Shown here: piece after piece, positions 1 through 12,021 of the stretch | Position numbering within the stretch: position 1 is the first letter of the stretch | Layout: each line of letters opens with the position of its first letter | NCBI GenBank assembly: GCA_033220425.1 | Contig: CM065647.1 | Coordinates: forward strand, 124,001-188,000 | Direction of reading: 5' to 3' | DNA length: 64,000 bases | Origin: Lepraria neglecta | Lineage: Eukaryota; Ascomycota; Lecanoromycetes; Lecanorales; Stereocaulaceae | Translations under genes and position numbers: made by a program | The notes under the pieces: model-generated | Database searches by the model: none | What the model saw: only the letters and a program-made list of their open reading frames with translations | Told to the model about the DNA's origin: nothing

Positions 1-1097
1 TAATACTATTATCCTACTTGTAGTCAGGGATCTAACTTAGTAGGTCCGCGGGATTGTATTTCCCCTAACGATATTCGATAGCAAAGTCGTAGCGACTTAG
101 TTCTTGCGCCTAACGAATCTAATAACTATTTAGTCGTATAGTACTTATAAATCTCTTGAGATTATAATAATCTATTAAGATCTGAGTCTTATACCTACTA
201 CCCTTATAGTAGTAGTACTAGTATTTAAACGACTCGATAATAGCTAACAGTTCTTTATCGTACGTGTCGTACCGAGTCTCTACCGGGATTTATTTACGTA
301 AGTAGTATACTACTAGGTACCAAACTTCGCTATATAACTAACTCAGGATACTACTAATAGTATAGCCCGATATATTAGTCTCTACCCGTATTAGTAGTTC
401 CGGGTTAAAGTGCCTTAGTACTAGTACGGTAGTAAATACTATCTTTAAATCTTTAAAGGCCTTCTTTACCTTAGGTATAAGAATAAATAGACTCTTAGAG
501 CTCTTTTCATTTATCTTAGTACCTCTAGATATAGTAATTATATCCCTTTGTATATTAAAGACTACTTAGGTATATAAGTCTATATCTTTAGTGGCTACTC
601 GGGCGTACGAGTCTATACCTTTAAAGACTACTCGGGTATACAAGTCTATATCTAGAGTACCTTTAGATATAATATTTGTATCCCTCTATACTATACCTCT
701 AAATATAATATCTATACTTCTCTGTATATTAGAGACTACTCGAGTATACGAGTCTATATCTCTTTTAGGTAGTAATATCTTTATTAACTCTATTAGAGGA
801 GCTGTAATATAACTAAACCCCTTAATAAACCTGTAATAGAAATTCGCAAAGCCTACGAAGACCTGAATCTCTCGAATAGATTTCAGTTCTGGCCAGTTCT
901 TAACTAACTAGATACGGTCTTCCTCTATACTTACCTCTGTAGGGGCGATAATATAGCCTAGGAAGTGTACCTTGTCTATACCGAAACGATACTTCTAAAG
1001 ATTAATAAATAGGCTATACTATCTTAATTTGTCTAGAACCTACTTTATAGCCTCGACGTACTTAGTACTAATATCTTGCGTGTAAATAAGAATATTA

Positions 1098-1849
1098 TCT
1101 TTCTTCTAATAACAGAATAGGTTTTAATACCTATTCAGGCAACTAATACCAAATCGGGTAGTCATGGGATGCTTGGCATCAACCACCAAACTGTAGTTGA
1201 ATCCGCTGCGCACTTCTTCGCAGTAATGCCCCGCGCCACATACATCATATGATATCGAGATGATTTTATAAGTTTTGGAGTCAATTATTAGCTTGCTTGC
1301 GCATCAAGAACTTTTAGAATCGGCCCATTTGCGCAATAGTTATGACCAAAAGATGCGTTTTCGCCATGTTTTGCAGCGCGAGAGCTCGGTAGCAAATGCC
1401 AAGCATTGAGCTTGGCGCCCCGGACCCTGGAACATCAAAAGTTGAATGCGCACCGTAACTTCTTCGCAGCAGTGCCCCACGCCACATACGTCATATAATA
1501 TCGAGATAATTTCATGAGTTTTGGAACCAAGCATACGCTTTCCAACGCCGTTTGAATTTTGAAATTCGGTAAATATTTGGCTAAGGAAAGCTCAAAAAAC
1601 ATGTTTTTGCCTGCGGAGTTCCCTGAAGCTACCACCGCAGTCACCCCCGAAGTGCCTCCGGAGCACTCAAATATTTAACCCTTAATAACTTTCAATATAT
1701 TAGGGTTAGGGCTTGGCTTTATATATATAACATATACTATAAATAGAGGGCTTTCTAATTAGGCTTAAATTTTCTAAATCGAGTATAAAATAAGCGAGAT
1801 ATAGCCGTCTTTACGGTAATCTTCTGTGAAGATTACGGGCACTTACTTA
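1098..1849 (+). mobile_element. Non-autonomous Helitron-like element, copy 1
   Basis: A 752-bp insertion in A1. The 5' end is TCTTTCTTCTAATAACAG, shared exactly with two other copies. The 3' end has an 8-bp stem (TAATCTTC/GAAGATTA, 3-nt loop, 1817-1835) ending 14 nt before the terminal CTTA, which is CTTG in the other copies. The insertion lies between A and T with no target duplication. The uninterrupted sequence is present in A2 around 16684/16685. A 5' TC, a 3' hairpin and A|T insertion are Helitron hallmarks, although CTTG departs from the usual CTRR. It holds two copies of a roughly 240-bp internal unit (starting near 1206 and 1447). No Rep/helicase coding is visible, so it would depend on a partner elsewhere. 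Small reading frames in it are chance. Confidence 0.75.
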
Positions 1850-4585
1850 TTAAGGTAAATAATATAGAAGATATCTAGCTTTTCGGCTAATACTTGATTA
1901 ATATACGCTTAGAACGTTGCAGGGGTATTTATAAGCCTAAATAGTAAGACTTAGTACTCGAAGTAACTATAATGTGTTCTAAACGTAGTCTTCTACTTAT
2001 TACCCTTCTTAATATAAAGGCGGTAATACGCAGTAGTTAGATCTAATTAAGTATACCTCTTAGCTATAGCTAGGCGATTAATAGATTCTCCGATGAGGGG
2101 GAGAGGGTACTGATTCTTAATTATAATTATATTTAGTCCTCGATAGTCTATATAGAGGCGTAGACCTCTACCGAGCTTTTGTACAAAGAGGATTAGTAAC
2201 CCTACCGGCGATATAGATAGCTATATAAAGCCGTTGGCAAGGTTACTCTTAATATAGCCTTGTAAGGTCTCGAGCTCTACCTTGTTCAGGTTATAGATAG
2301 GACTATAGAGCGGCTATCGCTCGTCTATAAGGTTGATAGCGTGATCTATAGGTCCGTACTCTAGTAACCCTATAGTACTACTATCCGAAAAGACGTCAGA
2401 GTACTCGCTATACTCCGGCGGTATTTGTACTATCTTAGTAGTAGTACTACTTGCCTAACTGATATATACGCGACGATCTCTATAGATCGGAGGTTCGTTA
2501 GCGTTTACTACTTGACGCGTATATATAATAAAATAGTATACTTCCTTACTAATAGCAAGCTGAGCGAACTCCTTTAGATCTATAATATCTACTTAATAAG
2601 TAGTTATAAGAGCTACTACCGTAGTATAGATCCTCTATCGGAATAACTTCTTAATCTAATTAATATCTAGATTCGCTATAGTTAGCTATAGTATACTAAG
2701 AATTATTCAGGTATCGATATCTATAGCGAGAAAGGTATCCTGAAAGTAGCGGACTCAGCCTTGTTCGTCCTCTTACTAGAATTCGATATAGTATATCCTA
2801 TAGGTCTTTACTACCTCTCTATAGATCGTACTCAGCCCAATATTAGTATTAAGTACCAGTAAGCCCATCTTCTAGGCGCTTATACGGTTAATAATATTCA
2901 CTTTAGTAGTACTATCTGCTAGTATACTAAAAGTCTTAGTCTTACCCTTTGTATTTAGTACTAGGGTATTACTAATAAAGATACTATCTATCTTTGACAA
3001 TTCCTTGATTCGCTAGGTTACAGCGTGAACCCTTACCGCCCATACCCTTGTATTAATAACGGGTTCTACCTTGGTAGCTGGCGGGGTATTCGATTCGACG
3101 TTCGACTCGGTGTTCGACTCGATATTCGACTCGATGTTCGACTCGATGTTCGACTCGATATTCCGACTCGGAAGGCATAACGGTCGGAGCCATTGCTATA
3201 CCTACTTGTTTTTTGCTGCATCGAGTATTGCTTGGGTATTATACAATGTTTGTTCCTTTGCTATACAATCGCGTGTCTTGTATCTAGATAACCCGTATTT
3301 GAAGCACGCCTGATCTTTCTATCGACGGTCCCGGATATCTTTAGATAATTTATCCTTCTATATAACGAAGGGAGGCTTATTACCTAAGTCCTTTTTACTA
3401 TTATAACCCTTCTTCTAATTATAATTGGCTATTCGGTTAGATTTATTATCCTTCTTCGAAACTTGGGTTTTCGTAGACCCTTTAGGACGAGACTTATCTC
3501 TCTATCTATCCTTCTATATATATATTCTTATCGTTTTCTCGTATTAGTAAACCTAATATAATAGTTCGTATATAGTCTTTGGCCTAGGAATTAGCTCGTC
3601 TAGCTTTATCCTATACTCCTAAAGTAGTTATACTCGGAAGTAGTCGAAGAATTATTGAGTAGTAAAAGATTATTCCCTATTAAGGGCCCTAAGGCGAATA
3701 TACAGCTTGTATATATAGTTATAATATTTATTAACCGAACTACCCTTTTACTACCTTACGTTTACTAGTTCCTAGCTACCTTCGGTATACGCCTCGTCTT
3801 TATCGCCCTCGAGGAACTCGTATAATAATATCTTAAAATATATCTACAAGTCAGCTCCTACCGGGAACTATAGTAACTAAGACTTCTAGTTAGTCTTAGC
3901 TCTATCCTCTAGGAAGCCTATAGCGTAAGTAACTTTCTTCTTTATTTCCTCTATTTAATATACTTAGCCCGCTAGTATCTCGCCTTCGGGGTCTTCTTAC
4001 TTAAAGCCCTTAGTATTAAACTAACGCTTATATTCGTATAGAAAGTCATCCAGTTCCTCTAGGGTGTCACCCTTATATAGCTTTAGGTCTTTTATCTTTA
4101 AGCTTGGGATTGATCTCTTTACTATCCCTTGCGTCTCGAAACTTAATAAGGCCTATTAACTGTCATGGTTCTATATATATACCTCATGGGCGTATATCTC
4201 AGTCTACCATGCGATATATCTCAGTACTAGCTTGGCGTATACTTATATGCAGAATTTGCTCCATAGGTTTCTTATTATCATATATATTCAATATATTATT
4301 CAAAACATCTATATAGAGAGCTCTTTTGCTTCTTTCTCCTGATATTAACAGTATATCTAATAGGCCTAAAACGTCGTATACTCCTCGGTATTTACTTGTA
4401 TTATGCTAGTACCGGCTTCTTCGCCCGCGTCGGCTCCTCTAAGCGTACTATCGCTAGGATCCGATCTAAGTTGTTGTCTTGCTCCCGCTGAGGAAGCTAT
4501 TGCGATTTATAGTTAACTATTCGATTCCATATTCGATTCGAATCTTGACTAACGGGCTCGACGCCGGCGTCAATCGGTAGGTAGG

Positions 4586-5057
4586 TGTTACGAACCGTGC
4601 GTACCGGTCTTCGTATATGGATTGATTCTCAATAGGGATGGAGGTGCAACCAACAAGAGGTGAAGCAGGCTTCAAGCGATGCTAAGCGGGTCTGGTATAT
4701 AATTAGATGATATATGTTCAGTGCCTAGCCTAAGAGATCTATCGCATATAGTAAACAATTGAATAGCAAGTATAAAGCAAGTTGAGCACGATACTCCAAG
4801 TGGTAAGCAGTACTCCGCATATATAGACATACGAAAGTCCGCCAAGCCTCTCTTAAGCGCACTGATCGCACTGCGCTCATTACGCTCATCATTCTTGAGC
4901 GCACTAAGCGCGCTGCGCTCATGGTGCTCATCGCTTAGCATGCCAAGCCTCAGGGTCTTGTCCGAGTTAGACACTGATTCGTTCGACTCAGTACCAAGCC
5001 CGTTCGATAACATTCGATAACCATACGTTCAAGACAGCACGGTTGTAGCTTATAATA
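4586..5057 (-). repeat. 3' LTR of B1 (472 bp)
   Basis: It starts TGTTACGAACC on the plus strand and ends GCTTATAATA. It carries the TATA-like block, a self-primer candidate and a GAGCGC motif array. It pairs with 10767-11238. Confidence 0.9.
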
Positions 5058-8000
5058 TTAGCTCCCTCTTCCAGATTTCTCGTCCCGAGAAACCATCTAT
5101 CCTTTATATTACCCCGTCGTATCAAATATTCAAAAAAGCAAGCCGTCCGTCGAAAGGAACTGGCTAGCGAGTTATCCGAGTTTGTAATACGGCCGTATTC
5201 TCGATACGTTGCCAGCGGCAAGCAGTACCTAGTAGGTACTGAATCCGATCGATATTCCAACTGCGTAGACGGTAGTAGGAAATACGACCTTATAGTGTCG
5301 GTCCTTAAGATATATTATATTGAAAAGCGGCGAAACGAACTTCGTTTAGAGCTAGATAACGCGCTCGCGAAAGTCATACGCGTCTAATTATAACTAAATA
5401 CTATAGAGAATAAAAAGAAGAAGATAGTAGACCGAGAGCTACAGAATATCAAGGAGCTGGAGGAAGACTAATAGTCTGCTCCAAGCATCCCTGACGATTA
5501 GATATTCAATATCTCGTCCGAACAGTTCGGCTTCCTAGATAGAACCGAGTTATCCTCCTTCCCGATCGTTCCCGGAACTCCTATAGAAGGTCCTAGCAGT
5601 TCGTAAGGTTCTTAAGTGATTCCCAGGTATTTTCGGTATCGTCGTACCCTTTCTATTTAACTAGATATTTCTAATTAACCTGATTTAGAATCCTCTCGAC
5701 CTCGAACTCCGTTTCTTCTTTAATATTATAATGAAATATTTTCTATAAGGGTGTATTAGAGTCTGCTAGCTCTAAGAGTAAGACGTAGAATACCGGATAT
5801 ACCTTGGCGTCAGGTAGAAGCTCGAGTTTATAGTTAACAGGTCCCTTTACCCGTTTAATTAAGAATAGTCTAACCTTAATATAATCTAGTTTCTTGCTTA
5901 GTCTCGTCGTCCTTATATTTTTTATTAGGAGGTATACTTTATTCCCCTCTTTTAGGTAAGGAATATTCTTTCTTTTCTTATTGACCTATTCCCTTAACCT
6001 ACCGTTCGAGCTTTTAATAGACCTTTGTATATCCCTATATAAATTCTTCAGCTCCTCTACCTTTACTAAGGCTTTTTCTACGTTAGGTCCCTCCCTAGGT
6101 TATAGAAAAGTATTTATATCCTTTTAATAATTGGTAAAGAATGGTGTCAGCTTTATTATATCTAATATTTTATTATTATAAGCTAGTTATACTATTAGAA
6201 GTAGCGATACCTAGTTATTCTACTTCTGGTTGACGTAGTATCTAAGGTATACTTCTATCGTCTAGTTCGCACGTTCTATTTATCTATCCGTCTACAGGTA
6301 GTATACCGTCGACATTCTTAGCTTTATTCTAATTACTCTAATAAGCGTCTTCTAGTAATTAGATATAAAGAGCTTGTCTCTGTCCGATGTGATTGATTTT
6401 AGTATACTATAGTCTCTAATCAGCCTGTCTAACAGTATGAACGCTAGCTAATCGGCTTTATAGGTTTCTTTGAAAGGTACTATAATTATATACTTCGTTA
6501 GTTTATCTATAATGACTATAATTGAATCGAAGGTATCCTGCGTAGCTGGATCCTTGGATAGTAGTAGCTTAACCACAAAGTCCATTATGATATCATCCTA
6601 TAGTAACTCTGGGACTGGCGCAAATTATATTTATCTATATTTGGTATATCGTGTAGACTTATTCTACTAGTATTGGATATACTCTTTGATATATTGTTTA
6701 ACGCGCGCCCGAAGCTTCGGCGCTATATATCCTCGTCCTAGGAGTTCTATTGTTTTAGATACCCCTAGGTGACCTTGTAAAGGGTCGTTATAGTAATCCC
6801 TGATTACTTCTTCAGTGTATTATTCTAGTAGATAAGTCTTCTCTTGGTATTTAAGCAATATAGTATCTAGCTAATCCTTCCTTAGGGTTGTTGCGAATGT
6901 ATTGTTTTCGTAGGCCTTTATAATCCTATTAGTCGTATTAGGTCCCGTTATATAAAGGGTTATGGCTAATACCTAGTATAGTACTAATAATCCGTCCGCT
7001 TCTTTCTTTAGGATTAGTCGTTCTGTAATATTCTTTTACTCTATATAGTCCGATTGTCTACTAAGGGTATCCGCTCGACTATTATCTTTTCCTAGGGTAT
7101 AGGTTATCTTGAATTTATATTGACCTAATAGCTCTAACTATCGAACCTGTCTTCTATTTAATTCCTTTATTATTATAAAGTTAAGAAGATTCTTATAATC
7201 TATAAAGATAGTTAAATCCGAGTAGCTCTCTGTATATACTCGCTAGTTCTATAATATATAAACTACAGTAAGTAGTTCCTTATCGTGTATATTATAGTTC
7301 TATTCTACTACTAATATCTTCCTTAAATAGTAGGTAACTAGATACTACTTTTAGTCTTTTATTTAATATAGGTATACTCCGATTATAAGATCCGAGGTAT
7401 CTATTTTGATACGGGCCGGTGCGTTAGCCTAAAAGGTACAGAGTACTAGTAGATCCGTATATACTTTCTTCAGTATATCGAATAAAGTCTATTAGTCTTC
7501 TCCCTATATAAATCCGATATCCTTCTTTATAATATCCGTTAGAGGTAGTACTTTCTTAGAGTAGCCCTCGATAAACTTCCTGTTAAAGTTAGTAAATCCT
7601 AAGAAGCTTTATACTGCTTTAACGTCCTGTAGTATAGGCTATTTAGCGATAGCCTTGATCTTCTCCGGGCTTATACTAATACCTCTCGTACTGACTATAA
7701 ATCCTAGAAATTCCACTAATTCCTTGTAGAATTCGTACTTCTCTGGTTTAAGGAGAAGTCCCGCTTACGATAGGTATCCAAGGACGTCCTATATATATAG
7801 AATATATTCTTCCTTGTTTTCAGAATAAATTAGTATATTATCGAGGTACGCTATCGCTGTTCAATCTAAGTGTACTTATATAATATTATTAATAAGTACT
7901 TAGCAGGTTACTAGTGCGTTAGTGAGTCTAAACGGTATTACTAGATACTCGTAGTAGCTATATCTCGTTCGGAAGGCAGTTTTCTATTCCTCGCCCTCTT

Positions 8001-10756
8001 TTATCCGAATTAGGTTATATACGCCTCTAAGATCTAGTTTAGTAAATATCTTTACTTTCCTAAGCCGATCTTGTAGCTCTCCTATATTTAGTAATGGATA
8101 TCTATTCTTAATAGTAATATTGTTCAACTTCCGATAGTCGATATATAGTCTTAGGCTTCTATCCTTCTTTAGTACAAAGAGGATAGGATAACCTGCTAGT
8201 GATTTAGATTCTCGAATAAATCCATTTTTGAGGTTCTCGTTAATATACCCGCGAAGTACTTTGAGTTCCTTCTCTAATAATACGTAGATAGGTCTAAATA
8301 TCAGCTATTTACTAGGTTCGAGCTCGATCTTATAATCCTATAGCTGGTACCTAGGCAATACTTCTATATTCGTCTCTTCCTCGAATAAGTACGCCTACTT
8401 ACTATATTCCTAAGGGATAGAGGGTATATTAGTTCCTCCTATAACTCTTACTTTGTTATCCCGCTAACCTTTGCTAGTAACTATAGAGTCGGACTACCTT
8501 TTAGTGCCGTCCTTGTGCGAAGCTAAGGTAATATATACCTCGACCGGTCTTCGGTTCGACTTCTTATCTACTATTAAACGCTACTAATACGTAGGTATAA
8601 TCCTGGTAACATTGCCGGATTGATCTATCTTGAGTACTCCTCGAGCCTAATCGATTATTAGGTTGTACTTCTTTAACCAAGGTATTCCTAAAATTACGTA
8701 ATAGGTAGCTATCCTAACGACGTTAAAGGTAATCTCCTTATAGTGGCGCTAAATAGTAATAGATAACGAAAGTGTCTCTTCGTCTACCTTTCCTATTGAT
8801 GGTATTAACCCGTCGGCCATCTGAAGGTTATACTGATATAACTTCTTTCGGGTTAGTATTCTAGTTGTCCGTACTAGATCCTATGAGATAAAGTTTCTAG
8901 TAGCTCCAGAGTCTATTATCGCAACGGTCCGCTGTCCGTTAACGATTACCGGTATTTTCATATATATATCGTACTGCGCGGAACACAGATGTTATTTAGG
9001 GGTTAACATATTGATCTCCTTATAGCTACCCCTGCTATAAGGGATTACTCTTTTCCCGCTTGTAGGAGTAGGAATCCTACCTTTATCTTTGATTATATAT
9101 GCTTCTCGTAGTTATTATATAGATAGGCGTACTATTCTATTAAATAGTATTCTCTAGCGCTTAGGTCATTGTTTAATTCGTAAATGACTCTCTTTGACTA
9201 TTCTTTGTCGTATCCTAGGAAGTATTAGTATATTCTTTTCGTCGCGAGGTGCTATAGATATCCGTTTTCCTTATATTCGTAGTAATAGCTATATCTGCAG
9301 GGTAGTATTCTTATTAGTCCCTTAGCTATATTTCTCGGCGTACTATACTATACGCAGTGAAGCGATATATATTCTTCCTATAGTATACTCTTATAACCTT
9401 AGTAATTCCGATCTATCCGATAGTCTAGCTATATATATTCCTTAGAGCTTTCTTCTTCTTCCTTAGACGTAGTAGTTTCAGGTATTATCCTTCTTAGTAG
9501 TCGTATTTCTTCCTACTTAGCTTCTAACGTACTAAGGGCTTCTTCCTACTCTAGATCTATTTCGCTTTCTTCCTAGTCCTACTTAGACTTTTCTTCTTAA
9601 GCCTTACTACCGTCTTTAGTATTTAGGTTATTCCTATATTATTCCCTAATATACACGTTAAACTTCCTTATAAAGTCGTTATCGCCATTTTTAGATTCTT
9701 TATTAAGTTCTTCTTATATTATCCTATTATACTAGTAACTAACGTCTTCTTCGACTTTATCCTATACTAGTAGAATCTCCTCAGGCGTACTATCTATATT
9801 GTCCTAGGTATATACTTTCTCTAGTATATTTAGCTGCGGTCGATATACTATGTTTTTCGACTTATAGTCTCTAGCGAAGTAGCCCGGTTTGCTATAGCTA
9901 TAACACTTTAGTATTTTCTTATTACCCCCTTACTACTTCTTGCCCCTAGCTAGCCCCCTAAAGGCCTATTTACCTTTCTTCTCCGTGAAGTCCAGTTCTA
10001 TAGATATATACCCGTAGGGGTTACGTTCTTTATATCCTAGGCGATAGCTCCTTGATTTAGCGAAAAAGCTTAAGTATTCTATTCCGCTGACTCCTCCGTT
10101 ATACCTTTTCTCTATAGTCCTTTCGAATAGCTTATTATTAATTTCGATTACTTCTTCAATTAGTTTATTAAGGGTATTAATAATAATCCCTGACCTTATA
10201 AGCTTATCTTTGACATTATCCTTAAGACCTCTCCGGTATATAGTTATTAATACGTTATCGTCCTAGTCAGTCTTTACTATATATTACTAAAATTAAGTCG
10301 AGTACTCTGATATAGATTTCTTCTAGATTATATACTGGATAGTTTATATTACTATATTAACTTCGTTTAATAGACCGAATATACGGCGGATTTCGAGTCT
10401 AAATATAGCTATACTCTCTATCTATTATTTGATTTCGCCGTCTTCGTCGTTATCTTCTATATACTTCTTTAGGAACGGATTAACCTACTTTTGGGCTCTT
10501 CTATATAAGTAAGTAATAGCGAAGGTAGGATATCGTTATATAGGTATAAGGTCTCCTTAGAACTTCAAGTAAAGTGATACCTGGGATAGCTATCCCTCGA
10601 GCTTGTCTCTCTCTCCGTAGTATAAGTCGGGCTAGGCTATCTTGACATATCTGCTGAGTCCTTCGTCAATAGTTAGGCGTTGTTATCCGCTTCCTCCTCC
10701 TAAGGAGCTTAGGGTAGGTGCCCTGGGGTCTCTTGGTGTAGCACTCATCCTTAAGG

Positions 10757-11006
10757 GTGCTCAAAGTGTTACGAACCGTGCGTACCGGTCTTCGTATATA
10801 GATTGATTCTTAATGGGGATGGAGGTGTAACCAATAAGAGGTGAAGCAGGCTTCAAGCGATGCTAAGCGGGTCTGGTATATGATCAGATGATATATGTTC
10901 AGTGCCTAGCCTAAGAGATCTATCGCATATAGTAAACAATTGAATAGCAAGTATAAAGCAAGTTGAGCACGATACTCCAAGTGGTAAGCAGTGCTCCGCA
11001 TATATA
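10757..11006 (-). promoter_or_regulatory. B1 TATA box, putative transcript start and self-primer binding site
   Basis: On the minus strand a TATATATG box (10999-11006) is followed after 28 nt by GTGCTCAA (10970-10963). Two nucleotides inside the internal region from the LTR lies TTGAGCAC (10764-10757), its exact 8-nt complement. No tRNA-type TGG primer site is present. The gag ATG lies only about 18 nt past the LTR. This matches the Tf1/sushi self-priming arrangement, in which the mRNA 5' end folds onto the primer site. Use as a start site is inferred. Confidence 0.6.
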
Positions 11007-11238
11007 GACATACGAAAGTCCGCCAAGCCTCTCTTGAGCGCACTGATCGCACTGCGCTTATTGCGCTCATCATTCTTGAGCGCACTGAGCGCGCTGCGCT
11101 CATGGTGCTCATCGCTTAGTATGCCAAGCCTCAGGGTCTTGTCCGAGTCGGACACTGATTCGTTCGACTCGGTGCCAAGCCCGTTCGATAACATTCGACA
11201 ACCATGCGTTCAAGACAGCACGGTTGTGGCTTGTAATA
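10767..11238 (-). repeat. 5' LTR of B1 (472 bp)
   Basis: Same length and termini as the partner LTR, less mutated, and followed by the GTAGG target duplication. It contains a TATATATG box (10999-11006, minus sense) 28 nt upstream of the minus-strand sequence GTGCTCAA (10963-10970). Confidence 0.9.
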
Positions 11239-11339
11239 GTAGGTAGCGGTAACGGTGGTAACAGCGTTGGTTGGTTGTTAGACGGGTATACCCCCCTTAC
11301 TATCGTGTCGATGATAGCGAGAGTTCAAGGATTCAGAAA

Positions 11340-11565
11340 TGTAACGGGGTCTAGGCATGCGTGACTGATGTAACTGGTGGATTTGCTGCTAGATAGACTG
11401 AATCCTAAGGAACTCAGGTGGGAGTCCTCAGAGACAACACCTTTATCGAGGGAGATTGCACCCTCGCATCAAGCCGATCCACTATACGACTTGCGCTGTC
11501 GCATAGCCGCACCAGAGGGATAGTCTCCCGAACCTGGTCTAGCATCTCCATGATCGGCCCTTATA
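11340..11565 (-). repeat. 5' LTR of A1 (226 bp)
   Basis: It begins TGTAACGG on the plus strand and ends at the inverted counterpart CCCTTATA, a TG...CA terminus altered by one RIP-type change. It is the same length (226 bp) as the two LTRs of A2. It is one of the less mutated LTR copies in the window. Confidence 0.85.
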
Positions 11566-12021
11566 GTGCGCTGTCGCATACAAAGGTATATTCAAAGGCG
11601 TGAAGTAAGGACACTATGCAATAGTCTGTTTCATTAGATAGACTAATCACTACAGATCCCTTTCTAAAACTCTGGGGACCCGGTTCTTTAAGCTTCTCAG
11701 AAGCGAGGCAAGCAGTCATATTCGACATGAGCCAGCGCTGCGCCGGAGCCGTACCAAGCGGCTGTCAAGTGGCTCTAGCTAGCCAAGACAATAACCCGCA
11801 GGCTTAGTGCTATCGCCACTCTAGCGGACATCATACTAACTCTTAACCAGTAACCAAGCTCCTAGTAGTTGAACCGCATACCTATTGTGGCCCACTGGCT
11901 CTCCTACACATGGCCAGGTCTTATAGTTATAGTATTGGTTTTCAGATAGGCGTAGACCCTTGATTCTTAACATCCTCTTTATAGCAGAATAAGGCTAATT
12001 TACTAGCCTTATAGTCTCACC
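11566..12021. other. Lightly mutated spacer, no gene seen
   Basis: Between A1 and B2 lie 456 bp with normal CpA and TpG content, unlike the flanking RIPed elements. I find no coding frame, tRNA or known repeat. A 14-bp string at 11567-11580 repeats one inside the adjoining LTR (11492-11505). It may be the only single-copy host DNA in the left half. Confidence 0.4.

Larger units (their letters stand above)
4586..11238 (-). mobile_element. Chromovirus B1 (Ty3/gypsy), full length, minus strand
   Basis: A complete-length element of 6653 bp with two 472-bp LTRs (4586-5057 and 10767-11238). The target duplication is an exact GTAGG (4581-4585 and 11239-11243), inside A1. On the minus strand: a very short leader, gag from about 10746 with a zinc-knuckle region near 9900, protease about 8990-8850, reverse transcriptase about 8350-7600, RNase H about 7450-7050, integrase about 6900-6200, and a chromodomain near 5700-5570. 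A purine-rich tract abuts the 3' LTR at 5058-5075. It is broken many times in the RIP pattern. The LTR pair is still close and differs mainly by transitions, so the insertion is younger than A1. RIP prevents clock dating. Confidence 0.9.
1..11565 (-). mobile_element. Chromovirus A1 (Ty3/gypsy), minus strand, left end outside window
   Basis: Ty3/gypsy LTR retrotransposon read on the minus strand, homologous along its length to A2 (13587-22299). On the minus strand the parts run: 5' LTR 11340-11565, gag about 4350-3200, protease about 3000-2880, reverse transcriptase about 2330-900, then RNase H to the window edge. The integrase, chromodomain and second LTR lie beyond position 1. It is interrupted by B1 (4586-11238) and a Helitron-like element (1098-1849). 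A low-complexity stretch of 12-bp units near 3087-3170 lies between the gag and protease regions. The copy is a fossil, broken many times, mostly in the RIP pattern. It predates both of its insertions. Confidence 0.85.

Noticed and set aside
3071-3313. 80-codon plus-strand frame with FDS repeats
   Set aside because: It is the antisense of a low-complexity region between gag and protease of A1, and the 12-bp units create the pattern.
4672-5260. Frames of 68-113 codons repeated at 4672-5260 and 10853-11246
   Set aside because: They lie mostly in the two LTRs of B1, and the apparent duplication is just the LTR pair.
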